DNA of 64,000 bases from Paramyrothecium sp. XJ0827 (Eukaryota > Ascomycota > Sordariomycetes > Hypocreales > Stachybotryaceae), in assembly GCA_020881915.1 (NCBI GenBank), contig JAJFPB010000004.1, positions 3,658,001 through 3,722,000 on the forward strand, given 5' to 3'. Positions 1 through 10,827 of the stretch are shown piece after piece (the stretch's first letter is position 1; each line of letters starts with the position of its first letter). The position numbers and the translations under genes are program-made. The notes beneath the pieces are model-generated. The model searched no databases. It was given only the letters and a program-made list of their open reading frames with translations, and had not been told where the DNA came from.

Positions 1-364
1 TCATCCAGGATGGCCGGCATGTTCCTGATCTGCGGTGGAACAGAGTCCTCCTCGCTAGCGGCTGTGCCTCTGTCAGTACTGCGTCGGACAGCATGGCTGC
101 GGCGGCCAGGTAGACGGTAGACACGAGCAGGGTGAGTGGAAGGACAGGTCAGTGAGCACAGCATGCATCACCACGGAAGCTGAGGCGAGGCCTGCAAACG
201 GGGGAAATCACTCTGCTATTTGCCGCGCCTCCTCCTCGTCTACAGTCTGCTCTTATTCGTACACGCCATGTGCTCCTGTCTCTCCCGGCTGCCTCTGAGA
301 CAGGTGCAACCATGCATTGGGCCGTCCTCGAAGTCGCGGGGAGCATTCATTCCGTCTGTGATGG

Positions 365-385
365 AAAAAAAAAGAGAGAGAGAGA
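365..385. repeat. A9 run followed by (GA) microsatellite
   Basis: A run of nine A is followed directly by about six GA units. It is a simple-sequence tract in non-coding DNA. Confidence 0.9.
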
Positions 386-874
386 TAAAAGAAAGAAAAC
401 GTGTGCTGCACGTACAGTACGTACATTAGGGGTGTTGTGGTTGGATTTCCACTTTAGGTGCCGTTTCAGGCAGTCTGGCCCATCGAAAAAAGGCCGCCGT
501 CCCGCCTCCGGGCTCGTTCGCTTTCCAGTTCCCTTTCAGGTGGCGCGCGTGCTCTCAGAACGTGGCCGCACCCTTTTTCGCTGTGCTGAAATGTTCGTCG
601 TGAGAAGTTCTGCCTGGTGAGGGGAAATGCGCAGGGCGAAGTTTACAGCCCGCTGCTGCCGCCCGGCGCTCCCCCCCCTTCTACCTTCTGACTTGTTGGT
701 TGGCGCGGAATTTGGGGCGGCCGTCGGGGGCCGCTGGACTATTAGCTAATACCCGAGTGGCCGGGCCGGGCACGGCAGCAGATAAGCAGGGAAATGCAAC
801 CGGTTGTTCGTCGCTGTATGGGTTGAGAGCGTGGATTAACAACGGAACCCTGAAGAGTTCACGGGGTATGATCG

Positions 875-896
875 CCTCTCTCTCTCTCTCTCTCTC
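875..896. repeat. (CT) microsatellite
   Basis: About ten CT dinucleotides in a row, in non-coding DNA. It reads as an Arg/Glu or Leu/Ser repeat in the spurious frames that cross it. Confidence 0.9.
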
Positions 897-1112
897 ATTA
901 TGTGCTTCGCTACGTCTTCCAATGCCGGCACGGATTTTTGTGTTGTCTTGCAGCAGTGAACCGAGCCACTTATTATGGACACTGAGAGGCTTTTATAATC
1001 AACTGCATCCAATCGCATACTCTTATACTCTTGTATGCTTGCTTGTGCTCTAGAATACATATCTACCATACCTTTCTCTATTTATACAATTTCCGGCTGT
1101 TGTACAGGCTCA

Positions 1113-2727
1113 TCACGGCTTCTTGCTGCCTTTGATGGCCGTCTCAATCTCCGCCACCGCGTCAGAGACCGACTTCAGCTGAGCCTCCAGAGCGTCCACA
1201 GCCGTTCCGCCCGCGGCCTTCTCTACCGACAACGCTGCTTGGATCAGCGCCGCCTCGTCCTCAACTGCCTTCAGCTGGGTCTCGATCTCGCTCGCCGACA
1301 GGCCCTTGGCGCGGGCTGCTGGCGTAGTCTCCTGGGAGGCGGCCTCGCCTAGCATGGCCATCATCTGGTCCTCGCTCACCTCCAGGTCTGTCTTGCCAAA
1401 CTTGGCTTGTAGTAGCTTTTGCTCCTCCTCGTTGAAGCCCTCAACATTGGCCTGCATCTTGCCCATGACCTCTTTCCTTTTCATAACGACGGCTTCGATC
1501 TGTCTCATCATGTGTCGAGAGATGTCGGGGCGAGTTGACCAGGGAACGTCGCCCTTGGCGGCATCCGCAAGCCTACGCTTCTGGCCTGCCTCACCGGCCC
1601 GGCCGAGCACGCCGCCAATGACTGCTACCGAACGAAGACTGGTCTCTGGTTAGCCTGATCAAAGTCCCATCACTGATGTTTCAATCACGAACCTGTCATC
1701 GTTTGCGGGAATGGTATAGGTCACCCAGGTAGGATCCGCATTGGTGTCGATAATGCCGATCGTCGGAATGTCCTTCAGTCCACATTCGTACAGCAGCGTG
1801 TAGTTCTCCAAGGGGTTGAGGCAGACCACCAGATCTGGCGTCAGCGGAGGCGTCGATGTCTTGTACTCATCGAAATCCGGCAGTTCCTCGTCCAGATGAT
1901 TCACAACCCTGACGTCCTTGTGTCCAATAATCACATCTCGGTTGGTGATGCCGCCGGGCGTCCACTTGGTGAATAGGTGGCACGCACCGGCCAGCTCAGC
2001 TGCCCGCGTCACGATTTCCGTTTGGCCCTTGCGCGTGCCCACGAAAAGGACAAGTCCGCCGCGGTATGACACCTCCTCCACCACGCGAGCCGCACGTCGA
2101 AGGTGGGCGGCTGTCGTTTCCAGGGAAATGATGTGGATTCCGTCGCGGACACCGTAGATGTAGCGAGAGTTGGCAGGGTTCCAAACTGATTTGTTGTGCC
2201 CCATGTGCGTCTGGGACGCCATCAGCAGCTCCAGCGACACGTCCTCCGGACGGGGCGGGTTGTTGATAAGCTCGGTAGGCTGGTAGCGTCGCTCAACACG
2301 ACTACCCAGGGTCTTTGTGTTCTTCTGAATACGTCTGAACTCAGCATATTGCTGCGCCACCGAGAGTTCATGTCCCTGCGCTCCCAGTTTGTGCGTGGTC
2401 GTCCACGCAGCAGTGCGATGCTCATGAGCCGAGTCAAAGCTGAGGGACGTGATGGTCTCTTGCAGGGCCTTTTGCTTCTTTTTCGTCAGAGATGGGATCT
2501 TCAAGGGCGCAGCGGGAGCCGCAGCCACGGCCCATGGCTTTGCTGCATCGGTCGAGGTCTCATCGGTCGCTGTCGTCGTCGTAGGCGCGGTGGAAAGTTG
2601 TCGCAAGGTCGTGCGGGAGACGGCTGGTGCCAGGGCGCGGCGGCCTGAACGCACGTTAGCAATCATTTTTCTGCAATAAAGCTTCAATTGACTCACCGAA
2701 CCGCACCGCAGCGTTTTTCAATACCAT
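1113..2727 (-). CDS. MRP4: Mitochondrial small ribosomal subunit protein uS2m (MRP4)
   Basis: Three exons on the minus strand: 2727-2697, 2644-1693 and 1638-1113, giving 502 residues. The 31-nt first exon ends at GTGAGT. Intron 1 (52 nt) has GCTAAC and TTCAG at its 3' end, and intron 2 (54 nt) has GCTAAC before GACCAG. The N-terminus is basic and rich in Arg, Ser and Thr, as expected for mitochondrial import. The ribosomal S2 fold covers about residues 148-345, with the conserved THMGHNKSVWNP and LFVGTRKGQ segments and the motif DTNADPTWVTYTIPANDD running into exon 3. The last 150 residues form a charged, helical extension typical of fungal uS2m. An in-frame ATG inside intron 1 would give a wrong N-terminus. 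Family identity is very sure; the exact start is likely. Confidence 0.93.
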
Positions 2728-3164
2728 GGCGGGCGTCTACTGCGTTGCTTCCCCTGGTGTCGTGATATCGACACGAGCATGTCCTAAAATTTAGGACCAG
2801 GAGCTTGGGCGGCGCCACAAATATTCCGAGCCGATAAGCTACCTCAATTAGCCCAACTGTCACTAGCCGACCTCGACCGTTCTTATGATATGATAGGCTA
2901 TCGCTTGCTTTACTGGTGATAATACTATGGAAATTGGTATAACATGCGCATATATATAATTGGATAATATGCTCATCGAAAAAGAAAAAAAATGCAGAAA
3001 TCACTACTTGAGTTATGGCAAATTACACGACGATATGTATATTTAGCTGAAAAGTATTCCTTTAACGAGTACACGAGTGGCTCTATGAAAACACAATCTT
3101 CCTACATATTTACAACTGCGAGCACCACGTCATAATATCATTATAGCAGACCTGTAGTGGCAGC
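2728..3164. other. Intergenic between MRP4 and the CBS/PB1 gene
   Basis: This holds the promoter side of MRP4 (right of 2727) and the 3' untranslated side of the CBS/PB1 gene. The middle (about 2880-3110) is AT-rich. I see no gene in it. Confidence 0.6.
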
Positions 3165-5288
3165 TTACCGGGTGGCTCGGGCGATAGTGAAGACACCGAT
3201 GATGACCACAGCAAGCGTGACGATGGCTCCTGGTAGCAGCAGCTCATTAGGTACACCAGCGATGACCTGCTCGGGAGCCGGGGCGTGCCTCGTCCGCCGC
3301 GATCGGCGAACGCTGGACTCCTCCTCGTCATCTTCTTCCTCGTCTTCATCATCGTACTCGTCATCGTAGGCCCGGCGGCGCTCGCGAAGACCGGAAGCAG
3401 TGGATGTAGGAGGGGTTGACACCAGGGGGGTCTCGATGGGAGCAGGGGTCGCCACAGGAGGCTTCTCAGGGTCATGCACGAAAAGGTCAACCTTCTCGCG
3501 TCTGCCTTGGCGAGCGAGCAGGATGGCCTCGAGAAGGTCATTGTCTGTAGTAATGGAGACGGAGTCGCCCTCGTCATCCATGTAGCTGAGAGCGAACCCA
3601 GCACCGCTGACCTTGCCGTCCTCGACACTAGGAGCGCCTCCAATAGCCTCGACTTCGTTACCAAGCTTGGAAACCACGGCAGCAACAAATGCGTCGATGC
3701 CATTCGAGGCAATGATTTGCAATCTGTGCACACGGCCAGAAGGGGCCTTGAACTTGAATGGGAAGGGGATATCGGCAGGCGATACCTCGGGAACCTCCTG
3801 GACCGTCGATCGGGGAGGCGAATCAACCCCGACGTGCGATGCAGAGTCTCCAGGGGCCACGCTATCGGCCATACGCTCACGGGTGATGTCGGGGGACATG
3901 ATGCGGGAGCCAAGGTTGGTGTGGTGGTGACTGCCCTCGCCGGACACCATAGATTCGGTTTCGTTGTCAATGGAGAGCCAGAACTTGTTCCATGCTGGCC
4001 CCTCTCCGTCATTGCTCGACATGGTGTTGATTTGCTCCAAAGTTGCGTATGTCAGTTTGAGAACATCGACCATGCCAACGATCTCGCCGCCATCGTTCAT
4101 GACGGGCAGGTTGAGGTAGTGACCATCTGGTGATTGAATGTAAGCCTTTGCCAGAAAAAAGAGGAAGTGTAGGACAACATACCATGCATCTTTCGCAGAG
4201 CAGCCTGGATGGTCATATCCATGGGAGCAAAATCTGGGTGAGGAGTCATGACACGAACCACGCTGCAGGTGGCGGGGTCAAGACCGGGCGCAATGACACG
4301 AAGGACAACGTCCTTGCTGGTGAAGATGCCGGTAATGGCACCTTGGTCTTGGACCAATACAGCAGTCGTGTGGTTTTCCTTCATCAGAGCAGCCGCCTCC
4401 TTGACGGAAGTACGCACGCTGACAGTCGTGGGTGGGACGCCGTTGAGAACGGTTTCGAGCGTAGGACCAGACATCTTGCTGCGGAGAGCCTCAACATATT
4501 GAATGATTTGCTGAGGTTGGCTGGCTCCAAGTTCAGACTGAACACCCTCAAGGGCATCATAGAGCTTCCTCGAAGACGAGTAGGCTCGCTCGAGCTTCTC
4601 CATTGCGTCGTAAAAGCACTTGGTAATATCGAGGACACCAGAAATGTCCTGGTTCTCGTCCATGACGGGCAAGTGGCGGAAACCCTTGCGGACCATCAAG
4701 TCGAGGGCATCTGTGGCACTGGTATCGGTTCTGGCGCAGAGCGGGTTCTTGGTCATGATCTCGGCAATGGTAACATTGGCAGCCTTTTGCCCGGCACCGA
4801 CAACGCGGAAGGCCAGATCTTTGGCCGTGAAGATACCAGCAATGCGGTCGTCATCGTCAGTAACCAGGACGCAATCCTCTCGCTTTGCGGCCATAAGCTG
4901 GGCGGCCTCGGAAACTGTCGTGGCAGGCTTGATCTGCAACGCAGGGCTCGGCTTCAGGGCGAGGACGGTGCCAGGGGGGGCCTTTCGGGTGTGTCGAGCT
5001 CGGCTGTTGAGGTGCTTCTTCTTGGAGAGATCGCTTTCCAACTTCTTGCGGATGGCCTGGCGGGAGAAGAGTTAATATCGGAAGGGCAGCGATAGGAAAA
5101 TGTTAGGAACCGACCTCATCACGCTTCGTCTGCTTCTGCCGACTGGCACTGACTGAGGAGCTGGCCTCGCTGGGCTGGCTCTCCAGAACAGGTCGTGGGA
5201 TGGCAGAGCCGCCAGGGCTGTTGGCAAAGGGGATGGCGCCCCGGCTCTGGTTGCGGGACGGCGTCCCTCTCATCGTGTTGCCGGACAT
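3165..5288 (-). CDS. Four-CBS-domain and PB1-domain membrane protein (mug70-like)
   Basis: Exons 5288-5115, 5056-4183 and 4126-3165 join in frame to 669 residues. After a Ser-rich N-terminus come four CBS motifs at about 93-145, 153-205, 262-313 and 320-375; the second intron lies inside the fourth. A PB1 domain covers about 470-567, followed by a strongly acidic Asp/Glu run, an Arg patch and a C-terminal hydrophobic helix (about 645-665). CBS pairs normally bind adenosine nucleotides and PB1 domains make protein contacts, so a nucleotide-sensing, tail-anchored scaffold is a reasonable inference. The S. pombe relative is known mainly as meiotically upregulated gene 70. The first intron has the weak donor GTCGGT, although both flanking exons keep frame. 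Substrate and partner cannot be read from the sequence. Confidence 0.9.
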
Positions 5289-7526
5289 GGCGACGGGATG
5301 TTGTGTTTCGGTCGAGAATTAACGATGTCAATGTAGCAGATTCACAAACTGGATAATGGTAAAGAGGCAGAGTGTGTTCTTTGTAAGAAACTTTCCGGGT
5401 GTGCAATGGACGAGTGCACGGCCAGCAGCAGAGGAGAAGTTTTGGAGATTGGACGAGGCCAGCGATCGGGAGATGTCGCGCTTTCACGATACCGTACCTT
5501 GCCTGACCTTATTTTACTGGAAGCACGGTACCTCGACCTTTTTTCTGGCCTCCTGTTAGGGGTCACTACTGCACGTTGTCGAGGTGACTAGCACTGGCGC
5601 TAAGTGCAATACGGCCAAGCACCAGTGCCATTTCGTCCATTTCCTCTCCACCCCAACTGCTTCCTCGGGACACCGCACGTGTCACGGACACCGTAGGAAA
5701 TTTACCTGGCCCAAAGAGGAGGCATTGCCAGCCCGTACAGGTACATGGCAGTGAGGTGCCTTACCTTATTCATCAATTATGATGCTGTTTTGTAGCTGCA
5801 TGCTTTGCTTGCTTGCATTACTAACAGCTCATGAGGCAGCACGCCGACAGGAACAGATTCTTGAAACTGCACCGGGGACTCGGAATCTCCATCTGGCAAT
5901 GGATGGGCTGCGCATCCTTTTATGTTTGGGAGCATCTGCTAGCTTACAAGTGCTTTCGAGCTATCCGCCTCACCAAAAACTCGTGTTTGTTTACATGCGA
6001 TGAACTAAGCAACTGAACCTACTAGTAATTACCAAAGGTGCTAGTTACTGGTAGTCGTTATGCAATGCAATTCAAAGTTTGACAGTCCTGTTCATCCCTC
6101 GGTCTGATCTGGATTTGCTTTTGATGATGTGACGCTACCAGAGAGCAACGTGTCCAGCTTGAGGACGGCTTGCCCTGGTGTCAGCCTCGCGACAATGCGG
6201 CCTGCGGAAAGATTTCCTTTTTGGTTTTTTATTTTCTGTATTTTTCATTTTCAGAAATCGATATGCATGACTTGCGGATGCAGGTTGCGCATTGGGGATC
6301 AGCCTCTGTAGCTCTAATTTGGTTTGTAAAGAGCATGCTTGATGTTCTAACACAAGCAACGCCCACGAGAAATCGTATTCCGTCCAAATGAGGTGGTTTG
6401 TTGCTCTACTGGTTTGGCCCAACAAGCATACAAACCAGTATTTCTTGTTACGATCTCAGCAAACACAGCCGATCAGGACGCCCCGGCCGATACCCAAGAT
6501 ACGTTGCTACATAGTTGGACTAGGTAACACTGACGTCTCGCCAATGCGAACACGCCGTCCCGGCCTGAGGTGTCCGCCCTCCAATAAGTGCCCAGTTTCT
6601 CCACCATCCCGAACCACAAACGGCCCCCCTCGGCGATGCATAAGTCATTCAGCTGCGTATTGGCAATAGGCCGTGCAGGACTCATAGGTCAATGCTGTCA
6701 TATTGTGCAGGATCGAGATGACAGGGGCCATCATGTGCTTCTGAGCATGTCTCAGGTACAAAGGGTATTGAACGGCCGTCGCTCCCTGGTGTCGGCGCCA
6801 ACTGCTCAGAAATGAAACATCAGTACGGGGACATGGCAGGTGACCATTGGGCGCATATCGTTGATGAACTCTGTTGGTAGGAACTTTTTTCGTTGCCCGG
6901 TGCTCCGACTTGCCCATCTACGAAATTACGTGCCGCTTCGTCCGAGCAAAAGCGCTGCGCTGGGGGCCGAGATGGGAACATCCCCGAAGCTCGCGACAGA
7001 GGTTGGAGATGGACGGGGGACGGGAAGCGCAAACGCCATCATCATGCAGGCAAGCCTCGCCGAGGGCCAAATTAAAGTTGCCGTCTATGATAGTCGAGCA
7101 GGCCAAGCAACCTGCGACTTGTCTTGGGTGCAAAGGGCATCATGGCAGGGGTGACGTTGGTAATGAGATTCCCGGCCCACAATTGGCTGATGTCGCCGTT
7201 GCCGTGGTGATGCCGTCAACAACCGCCGGCCATCATTACTCGAGCCTGTTCCCGGGCGCTGGCAGCTGAGCCCAGCTCCAGGAATCCACTCTTTTAGAAC
7301 TCCATCGCTTGCCTCTAATACCTGCAGACCATCATCATCTGTTTTGCGATTGGAGTCAAAAGAAACCTCGCGAGAGAGTAGAGCTTTCTCAAAACCACAC
7401 GTGCACCGCCTGAACAAGGCAAACATCTAACACAAACCCTTCTTAGCTTGTGGACAAAGGTCGCCCTCGACTGACCTCGACCACAACGCTTCGTTAGCCC
7501 GGCGCTCTGTGCTTGCGCTGCGTGAG
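5289..7526. other. Long divergent intergenic region
   Basis: About 2.2 kb separate two divergently transcribed genes. No frame here shows a recognisable domain or a chain of plausible exons. The length fits a complex promoter and leader for the zinc-finger gene to the right. A GGTGCCTTACC copy of the window's recurrent motif lies at 5756-5766. Confidence 0.55.
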
Positions 7527-7585
7527 GTAAGTGGCAAGCCATCGCCCGACTCGACGATGCTCCGGTAGCTAATCGCCATGGGCAG
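7527..7585 (+). other. Probable 5' UTR intron of the C2H2 factor gene
   Basis: GTAAGT donor at 7527, a GCTAAT branch-like element at 7568, and GGCAG acceptor ending at 7585 (59 nt). Splicing removes the ATG at 7578, which has a good context but lies in a different frame. The first ATG of the mature message then becomes 7663, and this decides the start of the next gene. Confidence 0.6.
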
Positions 7586-7662
7586 TTTCGGACCTACAGG
7601 TTCCCATCGACAACAATTATCGACCGACGACAATTATTTTCCGGACTCCCCTTGCGACAACT

Positions 7663-10068
7663 ATGCTGTCCAATCCAACCACCAGTCTTCACGCCAGGCA
7701 GAGGCAACACCGCCGCCAAAACTCGACACCCTCTGGCTTCGAAGGCGTGAAGATCCCGACCCTGCCCAACGCCCATCAACGGCAGGCCGCCGGCCACCGC
7801 CGCGGCCTCAGCCTCGACACCCGACGACGACCACACCAGACGACATCCCCGACTTCACGGCAGGAGTACGCGGTAAGTATGACTACTAACAACTCAGGAT
7901 TAGCAAACACTTCGCAGCATCCCGTTCTGCGAGAAGCGCAGCAGCAACGCATAAAAGCACGCCCGGGCACTCACCATCCCTTCGTTTCCATCGCTTCGAG
8001 CGACAACGAATCCTACCTCATCTCGCCGCATGGCACTCCCCAATCACAGCGCTTTGATGCCTCGTGTTTTGACCCAAGCTCCATTCCCTTTGACCCCTAC
8101 AGTGGACAGCTTGACTTGATGACGCAGAAGCAGCAGAACGGTTTCGGGGCAGACGTTGCCGGACCGAGAGACTTTGAGCTCTTCACAACTGACAGTGCCC
8201 TCTCGACGCCCACGTTCATGAACTTCCAAGACAGCCCTACCGCGCAAGGATGGATCTCAGAAGGAGACACCGCCAGCACGAGGAGGTCTTCGAGAAGGAT
8301 CAGCAACGGTATCATGGACCGAGTTCACAAGTTCGAGACTCTGGCATTGGACGATATGCAGAGACCAATCACGCCACCAAACCCCAACGCAACCAGTAAG
8401 TGGGCATAATCAGCTACACTCGAGGCAGCGCGGCTAACGATCCCTTCCCAAGGCTATTTTCCCCCTACCCCTATGGAGACGCCACATGAGCGAATGATGA
8501 AGCATCAGCCTAGGCCAGAACGATTCTCCGACGGTTATGATGAGTCCATGGAAGAGACCATCAAGCCTACGAGGAATCGTGGGCCCCAGCGAACGCAGAC
8601 CATTTTCCAGGACATGCGGCGACAGGCTGAGCACCAGAACATCGTGCCCAACCCCCAACGGACCAGCAGCTTGTCTGAATCTCAAAGTTTCAACGACACT
8701 GCAGTGCCTTCGTCTGAGTACATGGGCATGAACTCGTTCAACGAAGAGTTCATCAAGCTTGAGCACAACTATGACAACTCACAATGCGAAGCCCCAGCTG
8801 CGCGCGCACCCTCAGCACTCTCCCAGCACTCAACCCCCAACACTCCTCAAGTCGGGCAGTTTGCGGGCGGATTTGCTGGCAAGCCTGACCTTCAACCCTA
8901 TGGTACGATCAAGGCCTCGCAATCTGACTCTACTACTCGCCGCATTCCCCCACATCGCCGCACCGACTCTATGGCAAGCATCGCCAGCGCTGCCAGCATC
9001 TCCAGCATCAATATCGAGGAGACAAAGACGGAGACGGGTGTCACAATTGAAGAAATCTCCCAGTACATTCAAGGCCCCGATGCCGTTGACGGCAAGTGGA
9101 CTTGCATCTTCGAGGGCTGTGGCAAGAAATTTGGCCGCAAGGAGAACATCAAGTCGCATGTGCAAACTCATCTCAATGATCGCCAGTATCAGTGCCCGAC
9201 GTGCCAGAAGTGCTTCGTTCGTCAGCATGACCTGAAGAGGCACGCAAAGATTCACACGGGAGTCAAGCCTTACCCATGCGAGTGCGGCAACAGTTTCGCT
9301 CGCCATGACGCGCTGACCAGGCACCGTCAGCGTGGCATGTGCATCGGAGCCTTTGATGGCGTTGTCAGGAAAGTTGTGAAGCGCGGCAGGCCAAGAAAGA
9401 ACCGACCTGACATGGAGACGAGACTGGACAAGTCTGCTCGGACTAGGAAGAAGAACTTGTCCATCAGCTCGATGTCGTCGCAGTCCGGCTACTCAGACAG
9501 CTCTGTGGCGAACTCACCGGAGAACGACTACAACATGCTCGATGACATGATTGACATGGGGATGGACTCTCAGCCCATGACCTCAATGTCATCTGCACCC
9601 ATGCCGGTGATTGCACAGCGTGTCGTGGCCTCGCCAGAAGCCGAGAGTATCCACTCATATGTTTCGCCCGAGGCCATCATGGAGAGGACACCATCACATG
9701 TTGCCTCACCAGCCAAGAGCCTCGCAAGCCAGTACAACACACCTCCGGAGCTGTCTCAATCTTCCTCGCCTCCGGCCACACACTTCTTCGAGACCGAACC
9801 AGCCGGCTCCGCCGGCCTCGCAGAGCTCTCCAGTCTAACGGCTGGCAGCAGTGCAATGACGTCCGCGAGCATGGACGGCGCGCTGCCTCTGGGCATCGGT
9901 GGCCTCGGTGATCAGGACGACGACATGTACCTCCAGTTCACGCACAACGACAGCATGGTGCAGCTGGATCGCGACCCCAGCATGCTCATGATGAGCAAGT
10001 TCGACGAGGAATTTGACAATGCGGTCAACATGTACAGTCACGACGACATCTTTTTCGGGACATCATGA
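7663..10068 (+). CDS. Ace2/Swi5-like C2H2 zinc-finger transcription factor
   Basis: Exons 7663-8395 and 8453-10068 give 782 residues; the intron has GTAAGT, GCTAAC and CCAAG. Three zinc fingers lie at about residues 460-540: a C-x4-C finger ending H-x3-H, a C-x2-C finger containing FVRQHDLKRH, and a shorter C-x-C finger (CECGNSFARHDALTRH) that ends at RGMC. This spacing, and the basic segment right after it with an AT-hook-like RGRPRK, match the Ace2/Swi5 group. The rest is low-complexity Ser/Pro/Gln sequence with many SP/TP sites, which would suit cell-cycle kinase control. A 45-nt stretch at 7873-7917 has perfect intron signals and a length divisible by three, so a 767-residue form is possible. 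The DNA-binding role is sure; targets are unknown. Confidence 0.88.
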
Positions 10069-10827
10069 TGTCGCCGACCTCCAAGATTGAGTCCTTACGT
10101 TGGCTGCGCATTCTTCAACCCCGTCAATACGGCTTCTTGTTACGAAATTAGAGTTATCAGCCCGCACGCTGCGTCGATTGCCCGCGCCGGATGTTCACAT
10201 ATTTTTCTGTCTGTTTCTGCTACGATAAGGGGTACTGGTTTTGGTTCCAAAAACGAAGTTCATGTCCATCTTTTCCGCCACGACGCGACCACCTCTGGCA
10301 AGCTACTGTACACTAAGGGATTAAAGTAATTGGGAAAACTTGGGGTAGACTGGGATCTTTTCTTTCATCAACGGGGGGGCGCAGGTTTCCATGTTTGGTA
10401 AAAAGCAAGGCGCGGCAGTTCTTGGGGGCTCCCTCAACCGCTGCCTGGAGTTCGAATGTTCTTGCTTTTTAGGGTACTTCAGAAATCTGAATTGAACCTC
10501 CATTTGATGATCAATATATTGTTTTAAAATTAAGATGAAAAACCCCTCTTGGACCTACCCGTGAAACTTACGTAGTTAGAAGATGGCGAAGTGATGAAAT
10601 GTAGGGAGGTGGTTGCCTAACACGTCACTTACAAGCACTCGTTCCCGCAAAACAGGTGGTGCTTTCAGGTAAGGTAAGGCAGTGGGCGCTCCAACCTCCC
10701 CACCAACCAACTGCCAGCCTTAAGTGTGAATTATTTCTTCAACATCCAACCTGACGTTTGAGGTTGAACCAAATAAACTCTCTTTTCCTCAATGGTCTAA
10801 GTCCGCTGGAGTCATTAAATCTTCAGA
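10069..10827. other. Intergenic between the C2H2 factor and the MYND gene
   Basis: The left part is 3' untranslated sequence and the right part the promoter and leader of the next gene on the same strand. An AGGTAAGGTAAGG tract (10667-10679) belongs to the recurrent motif. No gene seen. Confidence 0.6.

Larger units (their letters stand above)
1..1112. other. Intergenic, no supported gene
   Basis: This lies downstream of the MRP4 gene and reaches the window edge. Open frames on both strands here are short, lack family features and contain simple-sequence tracts, so I do not call a gene. The last part (about 1000-1112) is probably the 3' untranslated region of MRP4. Confidence 0.6.

Noticed and set aside
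4130..5095. 321-residue plus-strand frame opposite the CBS gene
   Set aside because: Antisense shadow; the minus strand carries four clear CBS motifs.
7578..7889. Zinc-finger gene starting at ATG 7578
   Set aside because: Wrong frame for the protein and inside a probable leader intron.
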